A DNA stretch of 64,000 nucleotides, from positions 1 to 64,000 of the forward strand of contig JACOMY010000005.1 in the NCBI GenBank assembly GCA_014324045.1, written 5' to 3'. Within the stretch, counting starts at the first letter, position 1, and every line of letters starts with the position of its first letter. This DNA is from Rhodospirillales bacterium. Its GTDB lineage: Bacteria; Pseudomonadota; Alphaproteobacteria; Kiloniellales; JACOMY01. This document shows positions 8,467 to 18,686 of this stretch, one piece after another. The notes under the pieces were generated by a model. That model had not been told where the DNA came from. It did no database searches and saw only the letters and a program-made list of their open reading frames with translations. Made by a program: the position numbers and the translations under genes.

Positions 8467-9755
8467 GCCTTGCCTCCTTGGGGTTTTCGTCCCTCGTCGC
8501 TCCAGTCGAATTGCGCCGAACGGCGCTGGGGCGGCGGTGCTTGGCTCAGCGCCTCCGCCAGGTCGGCCAGACTGGCCAGGTTGTGGACGCTGCGGAACTC
8601 GTCCACCTGCGGCAGCATCGCCCTTGCCCCCAATGACTTTGGCGCATAGCCTGCGTAGCGCAAGAGCGGGTTGAGCCAAATCAGGCGCCGGCAAGATTTG
8701 TGCAGGCGCTCCATCTCTTCGGTCAGGCCGTCGGCGCCGGCCCGGTCCAGCCCGTCGGTGATCAGCAGCACCACGGCGCCTTGGGCCAGCACGCGACGCG
8801 CCCAATCACGGTTGAAGACGGCCAGGCAGGCGCCGATGCGGGTACCGCCGTCCCAATCCGGGGCCGCTTCGGCGACTTTGGCCAGGGCCTCGTCAGGATC
8901 GCGATGGCGCAGCTGACGGGTGACGGCGGTCAGCCGTGTGCCGAAGAGGAAGACCTGCACCCGGTCGCGGTCGTTGGTCAGGGCATGCAGGAAGTGTAGC
9001 AGCATGCGCGCATAGCGCCCCATGGAGCCGGAGATGTCGGTCAAGACCACCAGCGGCGGCGGCCGCTCGCGGCGTTTGCGGCGGACCAGCGGCAGGGCAT
9101 CGCCGCCTTGCCGCAGCGCCGCGCGTAGGGAGCGGCGGGCGTCGATACCGGGTCCGCCCCGATCCACCTGCCAGCGCCGGGTCTTGACCCGGCGCAGCGG
9201 CAGGGTAAGGCGCGCCATGGCCGCCTTGGCCTCCTCCAGCTCGGCCGTGGACAGGGATTCGAAGTCCCTACGGGCCAAGACCTCCTTGTCGGACCAGGTA
9301 AGCGTCGCCCGAATCTCGATCTGCTCGCGGTCCTCGGCGTCTTCGGCCATGCCGCGGCGTTCGCCGGCCAGGGCTTCGGTCAGGCGGCGCGAGAGTTCCC
9401 GGCCCTCGTCGTTGGCGGCGGCCATGTCGGGCGTCACCGTCGGGATCAAGAGCGCGCGCATGCGATCGATGAATTGCGGATTGCGCCAGAAGACGTGGAA
9501 AGCCTGATCGAAGATCTCCTGCTGCTCTTGCCGCTTCACGAAGACGGCGTTCAGCGTCCAATAGAAGTCGTCGCGCCGGCTGAGGCCGACGGTCTGCACC
9601 GCCTGCAGAGCGTCCAGCACCGCACCCGGGCCGACCGGCAGCCCGGCGGCGCGCAAAGTGCGGGCAAAGGAAAGGATGTTATCGGCGACGCCGCCAGCGG
9701 CACGGGCGGTCACGCCTGCACCCATTGCACCTGTGCTCATTACACCTGCAGCCAT
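8463..9755 (-). CDS. coxE: CoxE-like von Willebrand factor A protein
   Basis: A 430-aa VWA protein of the CoxE family. The MIDAS metal site LTDISGSMGRYARM lies mid-protein, with a later D-G-G-T-R-I-G and VLLITDGLDRAG. CoxE partners the MoxR-type AAA ATPase CoxD; the pair is needed to mature the active site of CO dehydrogenase. The start at 9755 overlaps the coxD stop (TAATG) and has GGGAGG upstream. The first 15 codons are three near-copies of a 15-nt unit each starting with ATG (MAAGV MSTGA MGAGV), so 9740 or 9725 could also serve as start. Confidence 0.85.
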   Translation of the reverse strand: MAAGVMSTGAMGAGVTARAAGGVADNILSFARTLRAAGLPVGPGAVLDALQAVQTVGLSRRDDFYWTLNAVFVKRQEQQEIFDQAFHVFWRNPQFIDRMRALLIPTVTPDMAAANDEGRELSRRLTEALAGERRGMAEDAEDREQIEIRATLTWSDKEVLARRDFESLSTAELEEAKAAMARLTLPLRRVKTRRWQVDRGGPGIDARRSLRAALRQGGDALPLVRRKRRERPPPLVVLTDISGSMGRYARMLLHFLHALTNDRDRVQVFLFGTRLTAVTRQLRHRDPDEALAKVAEAAPDWDGGTRIGACLAVFNRDWARRVLAQGAVVLLITDGLDRAGADGLTEEMERLHKSCRRLIWLNPLLRYAGYAPKSLGARAMLPQVDEFRSVHNLASLADLAEALSQAPPPQRRSAQFDWSDEGRKPQGGKA

Positions 9756-10678
9756 TACAGGGGCCGCCTCCCGGCCATCTCGCGCTTGACGTCGCCCAGC
9801 AGGCGGGCAGCCTCGCTGCCTTCGATCTTGGCAATGTCGTCCTGGTACTTCAGCAGCACGCCCAGGGTGGAATCGATGGCCTCCCCGTCCAGAGTGACCT
9901 TGTCCAACTGGGTCAGTGCATCGGCCCAATCCAGGGTCTCGGCGATACCGGGCAGCTTGTAGAGGTCGTGATTGCGCAGGCGCTGTACGAAGGCCACGAC
10001 CTCAGCCGACAATGCGGCCCCCACATGCGGCGCTTTCGCTGTCAGGATCGCGCGCTCGCGCGCACCGTCGGGATAGCCGACCCAGTGGTAGAAGCAGCGC
10101 CGCTTCAGCGCGTCGTGAACCTCGCGCGTGCGGTTGGAGGTGACGATGGCGATCGGCGGCGCCGGTGCCTTGATCGTACCCAGCTCCGGCACGCTCACCT
10201 GATAGTCGCTCAAGAGCTCCAGCAGAAAGGCTTCGAAGGGCTCGTCGGTGCGGTCCAACTCGTCGATCAGCAGCACTGGCGGACCGCCTTCCTGCGGGCT
10301 CAGGGCCTGCAGCAGCGGCCGCTCGATCAGGAAGCGAGGATCGAAGATATCCTGGGCAATGCGGCCGCTGTCTCTTGCGCCCGCCGCTTCGGCCAGGCGG
10401 ATCTCCAGCATTTGGCGCGGGTAGTTCCACTCGTAGACCGCGCTGGCCAGGTCCAGGCCTTCGTAGCACTGCAGACGGATAAGCCGCCGGCCCAGTGCTG
10501 CGGCGAGTACGCGGGCGACCTCAGTCTTGCCGACGCCGGCCTCGCCCTCCAGGAACAGCGGCCGCCCTTGCCGCAAAGCCAGATAGAGAACCGTTGCCAG
10601 CGGGCGGTCGGCCAGATAGCGCTCTTCGTTCAGAAGGGTGAGGGTGTCGTCGACGGAGGCGGGCAGGTCGTGTGTCAT
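9755..10678 (-). CDS. coxD: CoxD-like MoxR-family AAA+ ATPase
   Basis: A 307-aa AAA+ ATPase. Walker A is GEAGVGKTE near residue 46, Walker B is VLLIDELDRTD near 136, sensor 1 is IVTSNRTREVHDALKRR. The C-terminal lid contains PGIAETLDWADAL, which is typical of CoxD/MoxR proteins. In Oligotropha, CoxD is a membrane-associated chaperone that helps build the copper-sulfur part of the CO dehydrogenase active site; for form II enzymes its exact job is less clear. It sits directly before coxE with overlapping stop/start. Confidence 0.88.
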   Translation of the reverse strand: MTHDLPASVDDTLTLLNEERYLADRPLATVLYLALRQGRPLFLEGEAGVGKTEVARVLAAALGRRLIRLQCYEGLDLASAVYEWNYPRQMLEIRLAEAAGARDSGRIAQDIFDPRFLIERPLLQALSPQEGGPPVLLIDELDRTDEPFEAFLLELLSDYQVSVPELGTIKAPAPPIAIVTSNRTREVHDALKRRCFYHWVGYPDGARERAILTAKAPHVGAALSAEVVAFVQRLRNHDLYKLPGIAETLDWADALTQLDKVTLDGEAIDSTLGVLLKYQDDIAKIEGSEAARLLGDVKREMAGRRPL

Positions 10679-10754
10679 GAAGGCTCCAAACGGGCGGCTG
10701 CGGGATCATGATTTTCTGCCCCAGCGCCCTTTTTCTTACCTCAGGGATCGTTCC

Positions 10755-12992
10755 TTACTTCAGCGACCAGGCGCCATCGAAAAGTTCCGGGCCGATCTCT
10801 CGGCCGTAGCGGAAGGCGGCCAGCAGATCCGCCAGGTCGAGCCCGAAGACGACGGTAAATGTCAAGGGATAGCCCTCTTGAACGGCCGGATTGCTGCCCT
10901 CAAGGGTAAGAGCCAGCTCCAGCCCGCCTGCGGCGTCCAACGAGACGGTTGCATAGAGGTAGGTATAGCGGAACTCGGCAAGCGCGGCGAGGGCGGACAA
11001 CAGGCTAGGTTGCTGCTCGCCGGCTGCTGGCAGGCCCAGCCGGGCGGCGGCATCGGGAATGCGTAAAATCCCGTTGCCCACCGCCTGGATCCAGCCGTTG
11101 GCGATGGTGATCTCTTCGCGCTCGATATCCAGGGTCAGCGGCAGCTGGCCGATGATACGGCCTGTCAGCTGAACGTCGCCCAGGCCGAGGATGTGGGAAA
11201 GCCAGTCGAGCTTGACGTGGGTGATCTCCATGGTTGTGGAGAAAGGATCAGCCGCTGCGTTCACGCGGAAGGGGCTCAAGATCAAGCGTCCGCCTGAGAA
11301 ATCGGTCTGGATCTCCTTGACGTCGAGCGCCGGTCCGCCCTCGGTATCGACGACGGCGAAGACGGCCAAGAGGGTCTTCAGCGGCACGCCGACGTCCAAT
11401 TCTTCGATGACGATCAACTGGTCTTCCAAGGTGACCGGCGGCGCAAGACCGGAAAAGTCGAGATCGGCGCTCAGCGCCCCGACACGGGCCGGTAGACGCG
11501 TTCCGGAGAGATTCTTCAATGTCATCTTGGCAGCCAACTCCCGGCTCTGCGCCGTCCAACTGCCTTCGGCCGTCAGGGTCATCTTGCCGGTGACCGCCTC
11601 CAGTCCCTCCAGCAACGTGCTCAGCGCAGCCGGTTGCAAGCCGTCGGGGTCGAAGGTGACCGGGCCCCAGACCGCCTTGAAGTGCCCGCGCCCGCTCTCG
11701 CGATCGTGCTGCAGCGAGGCCGTCAGATCGCTTTGCCCGTTGGGGCCACGCCCCTTGCCGTGCAGCCGGTAGGTGCCGCCGCTTTCGGTCAGCGTGCCGG
11801 CGAAGGCGATGCCCGAGATGCGGATGCCGCCGGTGTTGACACTGGCATGCCCGACGGAAAGCTTGCCGCTCTCCTCAACCAGGCGGCCGGGCGGGAAGGG
11901 CGCTTCCAGCGAGAGGGCGGAGAGGGCGATGCCTTCGTCCGGCAAGGCGGCTTCCTTGACTTCCAGCTCCAGACGGCCGATCGGGCCGCCGGCTTTGACA
12001 TCGCTCTCAAGCGCGATGGTTAGGCCTTCCAGATCCAACCGCGCGCCGCCGGGCAGCCCTAGCCGCAGTCCCCCGCTTTCGGCTGTCAGCCGCAGCTGCC
12101 AGGTGCCATCGCGCGATCGGGCGATCCCGGCCTCCGTTACCGTCAGACTCACCGCCTTGCGGAGCAAGCTCTCTCCCTCGAGTTGGACATCTTCGATGGA
12201 GAGCGTTCCGGGGGCGCGCAGCGACAGCCCGACCTGCCGGTCTTGGCGCTCGACGGCAAGCGGCAATGCGAGGGCCGGCTGTTCCAGCGTCAGGCCCCCG
12301 GCGCGCGCGCGGGCAAGGCTGACGTCCAGAAGCAGCATGCTACCCAGATTGTATGGGCTTCCGTCCGAGCTCCCGTCCGACCGGGTGACGGTCGGGGTCT
12401 GCGCGGGTTGCTGTTGCAGGGCGATCTCGCCGCTGGCACTGCCTTGCGGTGTTGTAAGGCGATAGGTGAAGCGTCCGTCCAGCGGGGCACCTTCCGGGCG
12501 CTCGATGCGGCCGTTCAGTTCCAGCCGGCTGTTGCCCTCCGGCAAGATCAAGATGACGACGGCGTCCTCCAGCATCAACGGCGGGATTGCCGCCTCCGGC
12601 TGCGTGCCGACACCGTCGAGCAGTGCGTCGAGGACGGGGGCGTCAAGCGGACCGCCGGCGGCGTTGGGATTGAGGCTGACCCTAAGGCCGACGACGGTCA
12701 ACTGCTCGATGACGGGGGCCCAAGACCAGACGCGCCAAGTGCCAATGCCTGCGAAGCGCACCTCTACGGCATCGGCGCGAAGGTTGCGGTAGCGTCCGAA
12801 CACCAAGTCTTCCACCCGGGCACGATCACTGTGCAGGTGGGTAACCTCGAAGCTGGCGTTGTCTAGTCCTTCGGCTGCCAAGATCTGGCGGATCGCCATT
12901 TCGGCTGCTTCATGACGCACCAAGAGGAGACTGCTCAGCACCGCGGCCAGGAAGAGGAGGGTAAGCAGCAGAAAGAGGAACGGGCGGCGCAT
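10755..12992 (-). CDS. YdbH/AsmA-like envelope protein in the cox cluster
   Basis: A 745-aa protein with an N-terminal membrane anchor (FLFLLLTLLFLAAVLSSLLL) followed by a long beta-rich periplasmic-type region. The C-terminal third carries the YdbH-like pattern VQLTGRIIGQLPLTL and EEITIANGWIQAVGNGILRI. E. coli YdbH is one of the AsmA-like proteins (with TamB and YhdP) that move phospholipids to the outer membrane, usually followed by small genes ynbE and ydbL. Those partners are not seen here. It lies 76 nt before coxD and 255 nt after coxM, so it may only be inserted in the cluster rather than serve it. Confidence 0.75.
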   Translation of the reverse strand: MRRPFLFLLLTLLFLAAVLSSLLLVRHEAAEMAIRQILAAEGLDNASFEVTHLHSDRARVEDLVFGRYRNLRADAVEVRFAGIGTWRVWSWAPVIEQLTVVGLRVSLNPNAAGGPLDAPVLDALLDGVGTQPEAAIPPLMLEDAVVILILPEGNSRLELNGRIERPEGAPLDGRFTYRLTTPQGSASGEIALQQQPAQTPTVTRSDGSSDGSPYNLGSMLLLDVSLARARAGGLTLEQPALALPLAVERQDRQVGLSLRAPGTLSIEDVQLEGESLLRKAVSLTVTEAGIARSRDGTWQLRLTAESGGLRLGLPGGARLDLEGLTIALESDVKAGGPIGRLELEVKEAALPDEGIALSALSLEAPFPPGRLVEESGKLSVGHASVNTGGIRISGIAFAGTLTESGGTYRLHGKGRGPNGQSDLTASLQHDRESGRGHFKAVWGPVTFDPDGLQPAALSTLLEGLEAVTGKMTLTAEGSWTAQSRELAAKMTLKNLSGTRLPARVGALSADLDFSGLAPPVTLEDQLIVIEELDVGVPLKTLLAVFAVVDTEGGPALDVKEIQTDFSGGRLILSPFRVNAAADPFSTTMEITHVKLDWLSHILGLGDVQLTGRIIGQLPLTLDIEREEITIANGWIQAVGNGILRIPDAAARLGLPAAGEQQPSLLSALAALAEFRYTYLYATVSLDAAGGLELALTLEGSNPAVQEGYPLTFTVVFGLDLADLLAAFRYGREIGPELFDGAWSLK

Positions 12993-13247
12993 GACACTAA
13001 AGCAAGCTGTGGGCGGACCCCCAGCCTACTGCATTTTCATGGCGGTGACGAGGTGTCCCGTGCCAACTGAGGCGTTTGGGGACGACACTCTATCCAGCCA
13101 GAACGCCCCTGCGATCTTCCGCGCCAGTTGCTGTATGCCATCTCGCAGAACGGCCATCCGACCGCGGCTGTCATAGGTTCACATGAACAGCGTCAATCGC
13201 GAGACAACCGCGCTACGACGCCCCCCTTCGCGCGTCCGAAAAGCCTC

Positions 13248-14045
13248 TTATCCGCCGGCAGCCGCCACGGCGCGCTTGGCCATGACGCCGATCAGATGCT
13301 TGCGATACTCCGCCGAGGCATGAATGTCGCTGTTGAGCGCGCTCTCGTCGGCACTGCTGGTCCCCACGGCCGAGGCCGAGAAGTTGCTTGAAAGCGCGGC
13401 CTCGATGGCTCGATCGCGAAACACGCAAGGGCCGGCACCGGTCACCGCGACGCGCACGCTGTCGCCGGTCTGAGCTACCATCACGCCGACGATGGCGTAA
13501 CGTGAGGCCGGGTTCGGGAATTTGGCATAGGCCGCCTGGCCCGGTAACGGGAAGGACACGGCGGTTACAATCTCATTTTCCTCCAGCGCCGTCTCGAAGA
13601 GGCCGGTGAAAAAGTCGTCGGCTGCGATCTGGCGCTTACCGGTGTGGATCGTGGCGCCCAAACCGACGCAGCCGGCCGGATAGTCGGCGGCCGGATCGTT
13701 GTTGGCGATCGAACCGCCGATAGTGCCGCGATGGCGCACCTGCGGATCACCGATGCCGCCGGCCAGGTTGGCCAAGGCCGGGATCCTGGCTTTCACCAGA
13801 TCGCTGGCCGCGACCTCCGCGTGGGTGGTCATGGCGCCGATCGCTAGGGCGCCGCCCTCCTCACGGATGCCGGTCAGCGCCTCAACCGCACCTAAGTCGA
13901 CGATGTCGGAGGGCTGCGCCAGGCGCTGCTTCAGGGTCGGGATCATGGTCTGTCCGCCGGCCATCAGCTTGCCGTCCTCGGCACTCTCCAGCGCCGCAGC
14001 GGCATCCGCCAAGGTGGTCGGGCGGTGGTATCCGAAATCGTGCAT
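13248..14045 (-). CDS. coxM: CoxM-like FAD-binding medium subunit
   Basis: A 265-aa FAD subunit of a CO/xanthine dehydrogenase-family enzyme. The two FAD pyrophosphate motifs are [13 protein letters not shown] near residue 30 and [16 protein letters not shown] near residue 110. It would pass electrons from the 2Fe-2S subunit to the quinone pool. I chose ATG 14045 (MHDFGYHRP), which has AAGGAGGAG upstream, over the longer track ORF. It follows coxL by 28 nt. The length is close to the usual 280 residues. Confidence 0.9.
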   Translation of the reverse strand: MHDFGYHRPTTLADAAAALESAEDGKLMAGGQTMIPTLKQRLAQPSDIVDLGAVEALTGIREEGGALAIGAMTTHAEVAASDLVKARIPALANLAGGIGDPQVRHRGTIGGSIANNDPAADYPAGCVGLGATIHTGKRQIAADDFFTGLFETALEENEIVTAVSFPLPGQAAYAKFPNPASRYAIVGVMVAQTGDSVRVAVTGAGPCVFRDRAIEAALSSNFSASAVGTSSADESALNSDIHASAEYRKHLIGVMAKRAVAAAGG

Positions 14046-14073
14046 CTCGGCTGTCTCCTCCTTCTTATTCCGC

Positions 14074-16428
14074 TTATTCCGCGGCGGCGGTCTGGGCCAG
14101 GCGCCACACCTTCTCCGGCGTGGCCGGCATTTCCAGGTGCATGATGCCCAGCGCATCGGTGATGGCATTGATCAGCGCCGGCGGGGCGGCAATCGCCCCA
14201 ACCTCGCCGCAGCCCTTCACACCCAGCGGATTGTGGGCGCAGGCGGTCTCGATCATGCCGACCTTGAAGGACGGTAGGTCGTCGGCCCGCGGCATGCAGT
14301 AGTCCATGTAAGAGCCGGTCAAAAGCTGGCCGCTCCCGCTGTCGTAGATGCCGTGCTCCAGCATCGCCTGACCCACGCCCTGAGCGACGCCGCCGTGCAC
14401 TTGGCCTTCGACGATCAGCGGGTTGATCACCTTGCCGAAGTCGTCAACGGCGACCCAGTCCAGGATCTCCGTCACGCCGGTTTCCGGATCGATCTCCACC
14501 TCGCAGATGTGGGTGCCTGCGGGATAGGTGAAGTTCAGGGGATCGTAGAAGGCGGTCTCGTCGAGACCGGGCTCCAGATCTTCCGGATAGTTGTGCGGGA
14601 CATAAGCGGTGAAGGCTACCTCGGCCATGGACTTGGAACGGTCGGTTCCGGCCACCGTGAAGTTGCCATCCTTGAACTCGATGTCCTCGACCGAGGCCTC
14701 CAGCAGATGGGCGGCGATTTTCTTGCCCTTATCGATAATCTTGCCGCAGGCGCGCATGATGGCAGAACCGCCGACCGCCAGCGAGCGCGAGCCGTAGGTT
14801 CCCATCGCCATGGGGATCTGGCCCGTGTCGCCATGCACGATCTCGACGTTTTCCATCGGCACGCCCAAGGTGTCGGAGACGATTTGGGAAAAGGTGGTCT
14901 CATGGCCCTGGCCGTGGGCGTGGCTGCCGGTCAGCACGGAGACCGTGCCGGTGGCGTTGAAGCGCACTTGGGCAGTTTCCCACATCCCTACGCCAGCGCC
15001 GAGCGAGCCGACAACGGAGGAGGGAGCGATGCCGCAGGCCTCGATATAGGCCGAGAAACCGATACCGCGCAGCTTGCCGCGGGCTTGGGATTCGGCCTTG
15101 CGCCCGGAGAAGCCACGATAGTTGATCATCCGCATGGCCTCGTCCAGCGAGGCCTCGTAGTTGCCGATGTCGTAGGTGAGGGCTACCGGTGTATTATAGG
15201 GGAACTGATCGGGCCGGATGAAGTTTTTCCTGCGGATTTCCGCCGGATCCATGCCCAGCTCGCGCGCCGCGACCTCGACGATGCGTTCCAGCGGGTAGGT
15301 GGCCTCCGACCGTCCGGCACCGCGATAGGCATCCACCGGCGCGGTGTTGGTGAAGACCGCCTTCACGTTGCAGAAGATCGCCGGCGTGCGGTACTGGCCG
15401 GCCAGCAAGGTGGCGTAGAAGTAGGTCGGGATGCTAGAGGCGAAGCTCGACAGATAAGCGCCCATGTTGGCCCGAGTGGCGACCTTCAGGCCGATGAACT
15501 CGCCGGTCTCGTTCATCGCCAACTCGACATGGGTGACGTGGTCGCGCCCGTGCGCGTCGGCGAGAAAGGACTCGCTCCGGTCGGAGGTCCAGCGCACCGG
15601 ACGGCCGACCCGCTTGCTGGCCCACAAGCATACGGTCTCTTCGGCGTAGCAGTAGATCTTGCTGCCGAAGCCGCCGCCGATGTCGGGGGCGATGATCCGA
15701 AGCTTGGTCTCCGGAATGCCGGTGACGAAGGCGCTGAGAATCAAGCGCAGTAGATGTGGGTTCTGGCTGGTGGACCAGAGCGTATAGCTGTCGAGGCCGC
15801 CATCGTACTCGGCGATCGCAGCACGCGGCTCCATGGGATTGGGGATCAGACGGTTGTTCACCAGATCCAGCTTGGTGATGTGGTGAGCCTTGGCGAAAGC
15901 CTCGTCGACCGCGGCCTCGTCGCCTAGAACCCAGTCGTAACAGAGGTTGTCCGGCGCCTCTTCATGGAGCGGCGGGCCGCCCACGGCCTTCACGATCTCC
16001 ACGTTGGCCGGCAGCTCGTCGTAATCGACCTCCACCAATTCGGCGCCGTCGCGGGCCTGCTCCAAGGTTTCGGCCAAGACCACAGCTATGTGGTCGCCGA
16101 CGTAGCGGGCCTTGTCGCGCACCAGCGGGAAGTGCGGCGGCGATTTGTGCGGTTCGCCGTGGCGATCGGTGACGGTCCAGCCGCAAGGCAGCGAGCCGAT
16201 GGAGTCCTGCTCCATATCCGCACCCACAAAGACGTCGATCACACCCGGGGAGGCCATGGCCGCGTCGATGTGGACGCTCTTCACCGTGGCGTGGGCGTGG
16301 GGAGAGCGTACGAAGACCGCGGTCAACTCGCCCGGGCGGTGAATGTCGTCAACGTAGCGTCCCTTACCTGTCAGGAAGCGCCGATCCTCGCGCCGCTTGA
16401 CCGCTTGTCCTACCGATCCATCCGGCAT
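14074..16428 (-). CDS. coxL: CoxL-like molybdenum large subunit, form II
   Basis: A 784-aa molybdopterin large subunit of the xanthine dehydrogenase family. The active-site loop reads AYRGAGR at about residues 367-373. That is the form II (BMS) signature; true form I CO dehydrogenases have AYXCSFR. Other cofactor-binding stretches are visible, such as [11 protein letters not shown] near 250 and [13 protein letters not shown]. The substrate is therefore uncertain: form II enzymes may oxidise CO slowly or act on other small molecules. I chose ATG at 16428 ([15 protein letters not shown]) over the track start at 16485, which would overlap coxS. Order coxS-coxL-coxM differs from the MSL order of Oligotropha but is common in form II clusters. 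Confidence 0.9.
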   Translation of the reverse strand: MPDGSVGQAVKRREDRRFLTGKGRYVDDIHRPGELTAVFVRSPHAHATVKSVHIDAAMASPGVIDVFVGADMEQDSIGSLPCGWTVTDRHGEPHKSPPHFPLVRDKARYVGDHIAVVLAETLEQARDGAELVEVDYDELPANVEIVKAVGGPPLHEEAPDNLCYDWVLGDEAAVDEAFAKAHHITKLDLVNNRLIPNPMEPRAAIAEYDGGLDSYTLWSTSQNPHLLRLILSAFVTGIPETKLRIIAPDIGGGFGSKIYCYAEETVCLWASKRVGRPVRWTSDRSESFLADAHGRDHVTHVELAMNETGEFIGLKVATRANMGAYLSSFASSIPTYFYATLLAGQYRTPAIFCNVKAVFTNTAPVDAYRGAGRSEATYPLERIVEVAARELGMDPAEIRRKNFIRPDQFPYNTPVALTYDIGNYEASLDEAMRMINYRGFSGRKAESQARGKLRGIGFSAYIEACGIAPSSVVGSLGAGVGMWETAQVRFNATGTVSVLTGSHAHGQGHETTFSQIVSDTLGVPMENVEIVHGDTGQIPMAMGTYGSRSLAVGGSAIMRACGKIIDKGKKIAAHLLEASVEDIEFKDGNFTVAGTDRSKSMAEVAFTAYVPHNYPEDLEPGLDETAFYDPLNFTYPAGTHICEVEIDPETGVTEILDWVAVDDFGKVINPLIVEGQVHGGVAQGVGQAMLEHGIYDSGSGQLLTGSYMDYCMPRADDLPSFKVGMIETACAHNPLGVKGCGEVGAIAAPPALINAITDALGIMHLEMPATPEKVWRLAQTAAAE

Positions 16429-16444
16429 TGTCCCTGTACCCCCT

Positions 16445-16915
<471 letters not shown>

Positions 16916-17216
16916 GCGTTTCTCCCTGCCTTTTCGTTCGCTCTTCGGGCCTCGCGAGGGGGCTGCTCCAGCAAGGCGCCCACGGTTAGCTTTCGCGATT
17001 AGCTAGCTTGAAGTCTATGTCGCAGGCATGGAAGCGTCAAGCGCGAATGCTTTGCAAGGTGTGAATCTTGCGCCTTTGCCGGCGCTTTGGTGCGCCTAAG
17101 CGCCCGCACCTGCGAGGAGGGGGCAAGAAACTCAGGTGCCAGCGGCCGCACCTACGGCTGGACCCTATAGACGGCCGGGGCCGAAGATCAACCAAATAAG
17201 GCGGCTTCTTGCCTTG
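16916..17216. other. Intergenic region upstream of coxS
   Basis: About 300 bases without a gene, between the small membrane-protein gene and coxS, both on the minus strand. It should carry the coxSLM promoter. It holds short GC-rich inverted repeats, for example AGGTGC near 17135 and GCACCT near 17149. I see no convincing -35/-10 pair or U-tract terminator. Confidence 0.5.
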
Positions 17217-17618
17217 CTAGATGAGGTCTAAGCGAAGGGCTGCGTCGGCCAGAGCTTCCAGGCCCATGAGCAGCACGAGAAACAGCACCATCCGATGCAC
17301 AACGCGCCTACTGTGGCGCGGAAAGTCGCTGCGCATGAAGTTTGCCGAGCGTCTTGCCTTGCACCAGAGCCAATAGGCGTAGAGCGCAATCAGACCGATC
17401 GCCCAGGGCATGAGGGCGCTGCCGAAGATGCCGAAGAGGTAGGTGGCATTCGCCAACTGGCCGTCCATCTGCATTTGGCCCGGGGTAATGACGATCATGC
17501 GGGCCCAGCCGGCGAGCAGGGACCCGACGATCAGAATGGGCGTCCAGATCCGTCGGTCGAGGCCCGGCCAGACCTTGTCGGGCGGGTCCGCCGGCTCTAC
17601 GCCGGAGGCTTGTGCCAT
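17217..17618 (-). CDS. Small membrane protein between coxG and coxS
   Basis: A 133-aa protein I do not recognise. It has three likely membrane segments: PILIVGSLLAGWARMIV, a stretch around FGIFGSALMPWAIGLIALYAYWLW, and RMVLFLVLLMGLEALADA near the C-terminus, with a basic loop KARRSANFMRSDFPRHSRR between the last two. It begins 12 nt after coxG, so the two probably form one transcript. Given that CoxG recruits CO dehydrogenase to the membrane, a membrane partner or electron-transfer anchor is a possible role, but this rests on position alone. Confidence 0.72.
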   Translation of the reverse strand: MAQASGVEPADPPDKVWPGLDRRIWTPILIVGSLLAGWARMIVITPGQMQMDGQLANATYLFGIFGSALMPWAIGLIALYAYWLWCKARRSANFMRSDFPRHSRRVVHRMVLFLVLLMGLEALADAALRLDLI

Positions 17619-17630
17619 CGGTGCGACTGC

Positions 17631-18383
17631 CTAGTTGTTGTGGGTCTCACTGCTGTGTTCGGCTTGACCTGCGTCGTATAAAGGCTCCTCTCCGCCCAGG
17701 CCGAAGATTGCCAAGAGGATCAGCGCCGCGACGAAGAGACCAACGACCCAAACGCCCCAGCGTACGCCTTGGCCCACATCCTTGTTTAATACCTCGTCGG
17801 ATAGTTCTGGCGAAACCTCGACAGGATGGCTGTGGTCGCCGTGATGGTCGTCGCCGTGGTGCGCGTCTGCGACCTGCGTTTCGGTGGGTGCTTCCGCCGC
17901 TTCGGCTGCTATCGTCGGTGTCTGAGCCTCCGTCACAGCCTCTTCGACCGCGACAACTTCGGAGAACTTGGTGAAGAACTGCTCCGCCATCTTCTTGGCG
18001 GTGCCGTCGATCAGACGGCTGCCGATCTGGGCCAGCTTGCCGCCGACCTGTGCATTGACCTTATAGGAAAGCAGGGTCGCCGCGCCGTCCTCGGCCAGCC
18101 TGACGTCGGCGCCGCCCTTGGCGAACCCGGCCACGCCGCCCTTACCTTCGCCGACGATGGTATAGCCGTTCGGCGGATCGATGTTGGACAGCTCCACCTT
18201 CCCGATGAAGGTCGCGGAAACCGGCCCGACCTTGGCCTTTACCTTCGCTTCCAGGCCCCCGTCTCCGGTCTTGGTCAGCTCCTGGCACCCCGGAATGGAG
18301 ACCTTCAGCACCTCTGGATCGTTCAGCGCCTCCCAGACCTTTTCACGCGGTGCCGGGATCGACTGTTGGCCTGTCATCTCCAT
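17631..18383 (-). CDS. coxG: CoxG-like SRPBCC protein with His-rich tail and membrane anchor
   Basis: A 250-aa protein. Residues 1 to about 150 are the CoxG/SRPBCC domain: SIPAPREKVWEALNDPEVL, SIPGCQELTK, VGPVSATFIGKVEL, GGKLAQIGSRLIDGTAKKMA. CoxG binds lipids or quinones in a pocket and links CO dehydrogenase to the membrane. After it come an acidic/alanine linker, a histidine cluster HHGDDHHGDHSH that may bind metal, and a single membrane segment WGVWVVGLFVAALILLAIFGLG. I chose ATG 18383 (GAGGAGGACC upstream) over the longer track ORF. It heads the minus-strand cluster. Confidence 0.87.
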   Translation of the reverse strand: MEMTGQQSIPAPREKVWEALNDPEVLKVSIPGCQELTKTGDGGLEAKVKAKVGPVSATFIGKVELSNIDPPNGYTIVGEGKGGVAGFAKGGADVRLAEDGAATLLSYKVNAQVGGKLAQIGSRLIDGTAKKMAEQFFTKFSEVVAVEEAVTEAQTPTIAAEAAEAPTETQVADAHHGDDHHGDHSHPVEVSPELSDEVLNKDVGQGVRWGVWVVGLFVAALILLAIFGLGGEEPLYDAGQAEHSSETHNN

Positions 18384-18686
18384 TGCATGGTCCTCCTCGT
18401 GGGGGCGTTCGCAAAAGGCTGTCCTTGCTGCTCTCTTCAAGAACATGTTTGCCCGGTCCGGCGCAAGTCTCTGCACTTTCTAGCCGACTCGGGAAGCGAC
18501 CCGGGGCCGGCGCCAAGGCACAGGCCTAAGCGGTCAAATTTCGCAGGGGTTGGTCTGCTTGCAGGACATCAAGCGCGACGGCAGCCTTGGTTTGGCCCAA
18601 CCAACTTGGTCTGGTGCAATCAACTCGTCATACTCGCTGCCTAACCAGAGAGAGAGCAGTAACGCTTGGCGAACGAGGGGGGCTCT
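18384..18686. other. Divergent intergenic region coxG / antiporter
   Basis: About 300 bases between the divergent coxG and antiporter genes; both promoters should lie here. The only striking element is the palindrome at 18587-18604, listed separately. No RNA gene or short coding frame is convincing. Confidence 0.5.
18587..18604. promoter_or_regulatory. Candidate operator palindrome upstream of the antiporter gene
   Basis: TTGGTTTGGCCCAACCAA is an 18-bp inverted repeat with 8 of 9 pairs matching, 82 nt before the antiporter ATG. Its form suits a dimeric repressor or activator. No regulator gene is adjacent, so the binding protein is unknown. Confidence 0.35.

Noticed and set aside
14353-15753. 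466-aa plus-strand ORF opposite coxL
   Set aside because: It is the antisense shadow of coxL; no family motifs, and coxL is certain.
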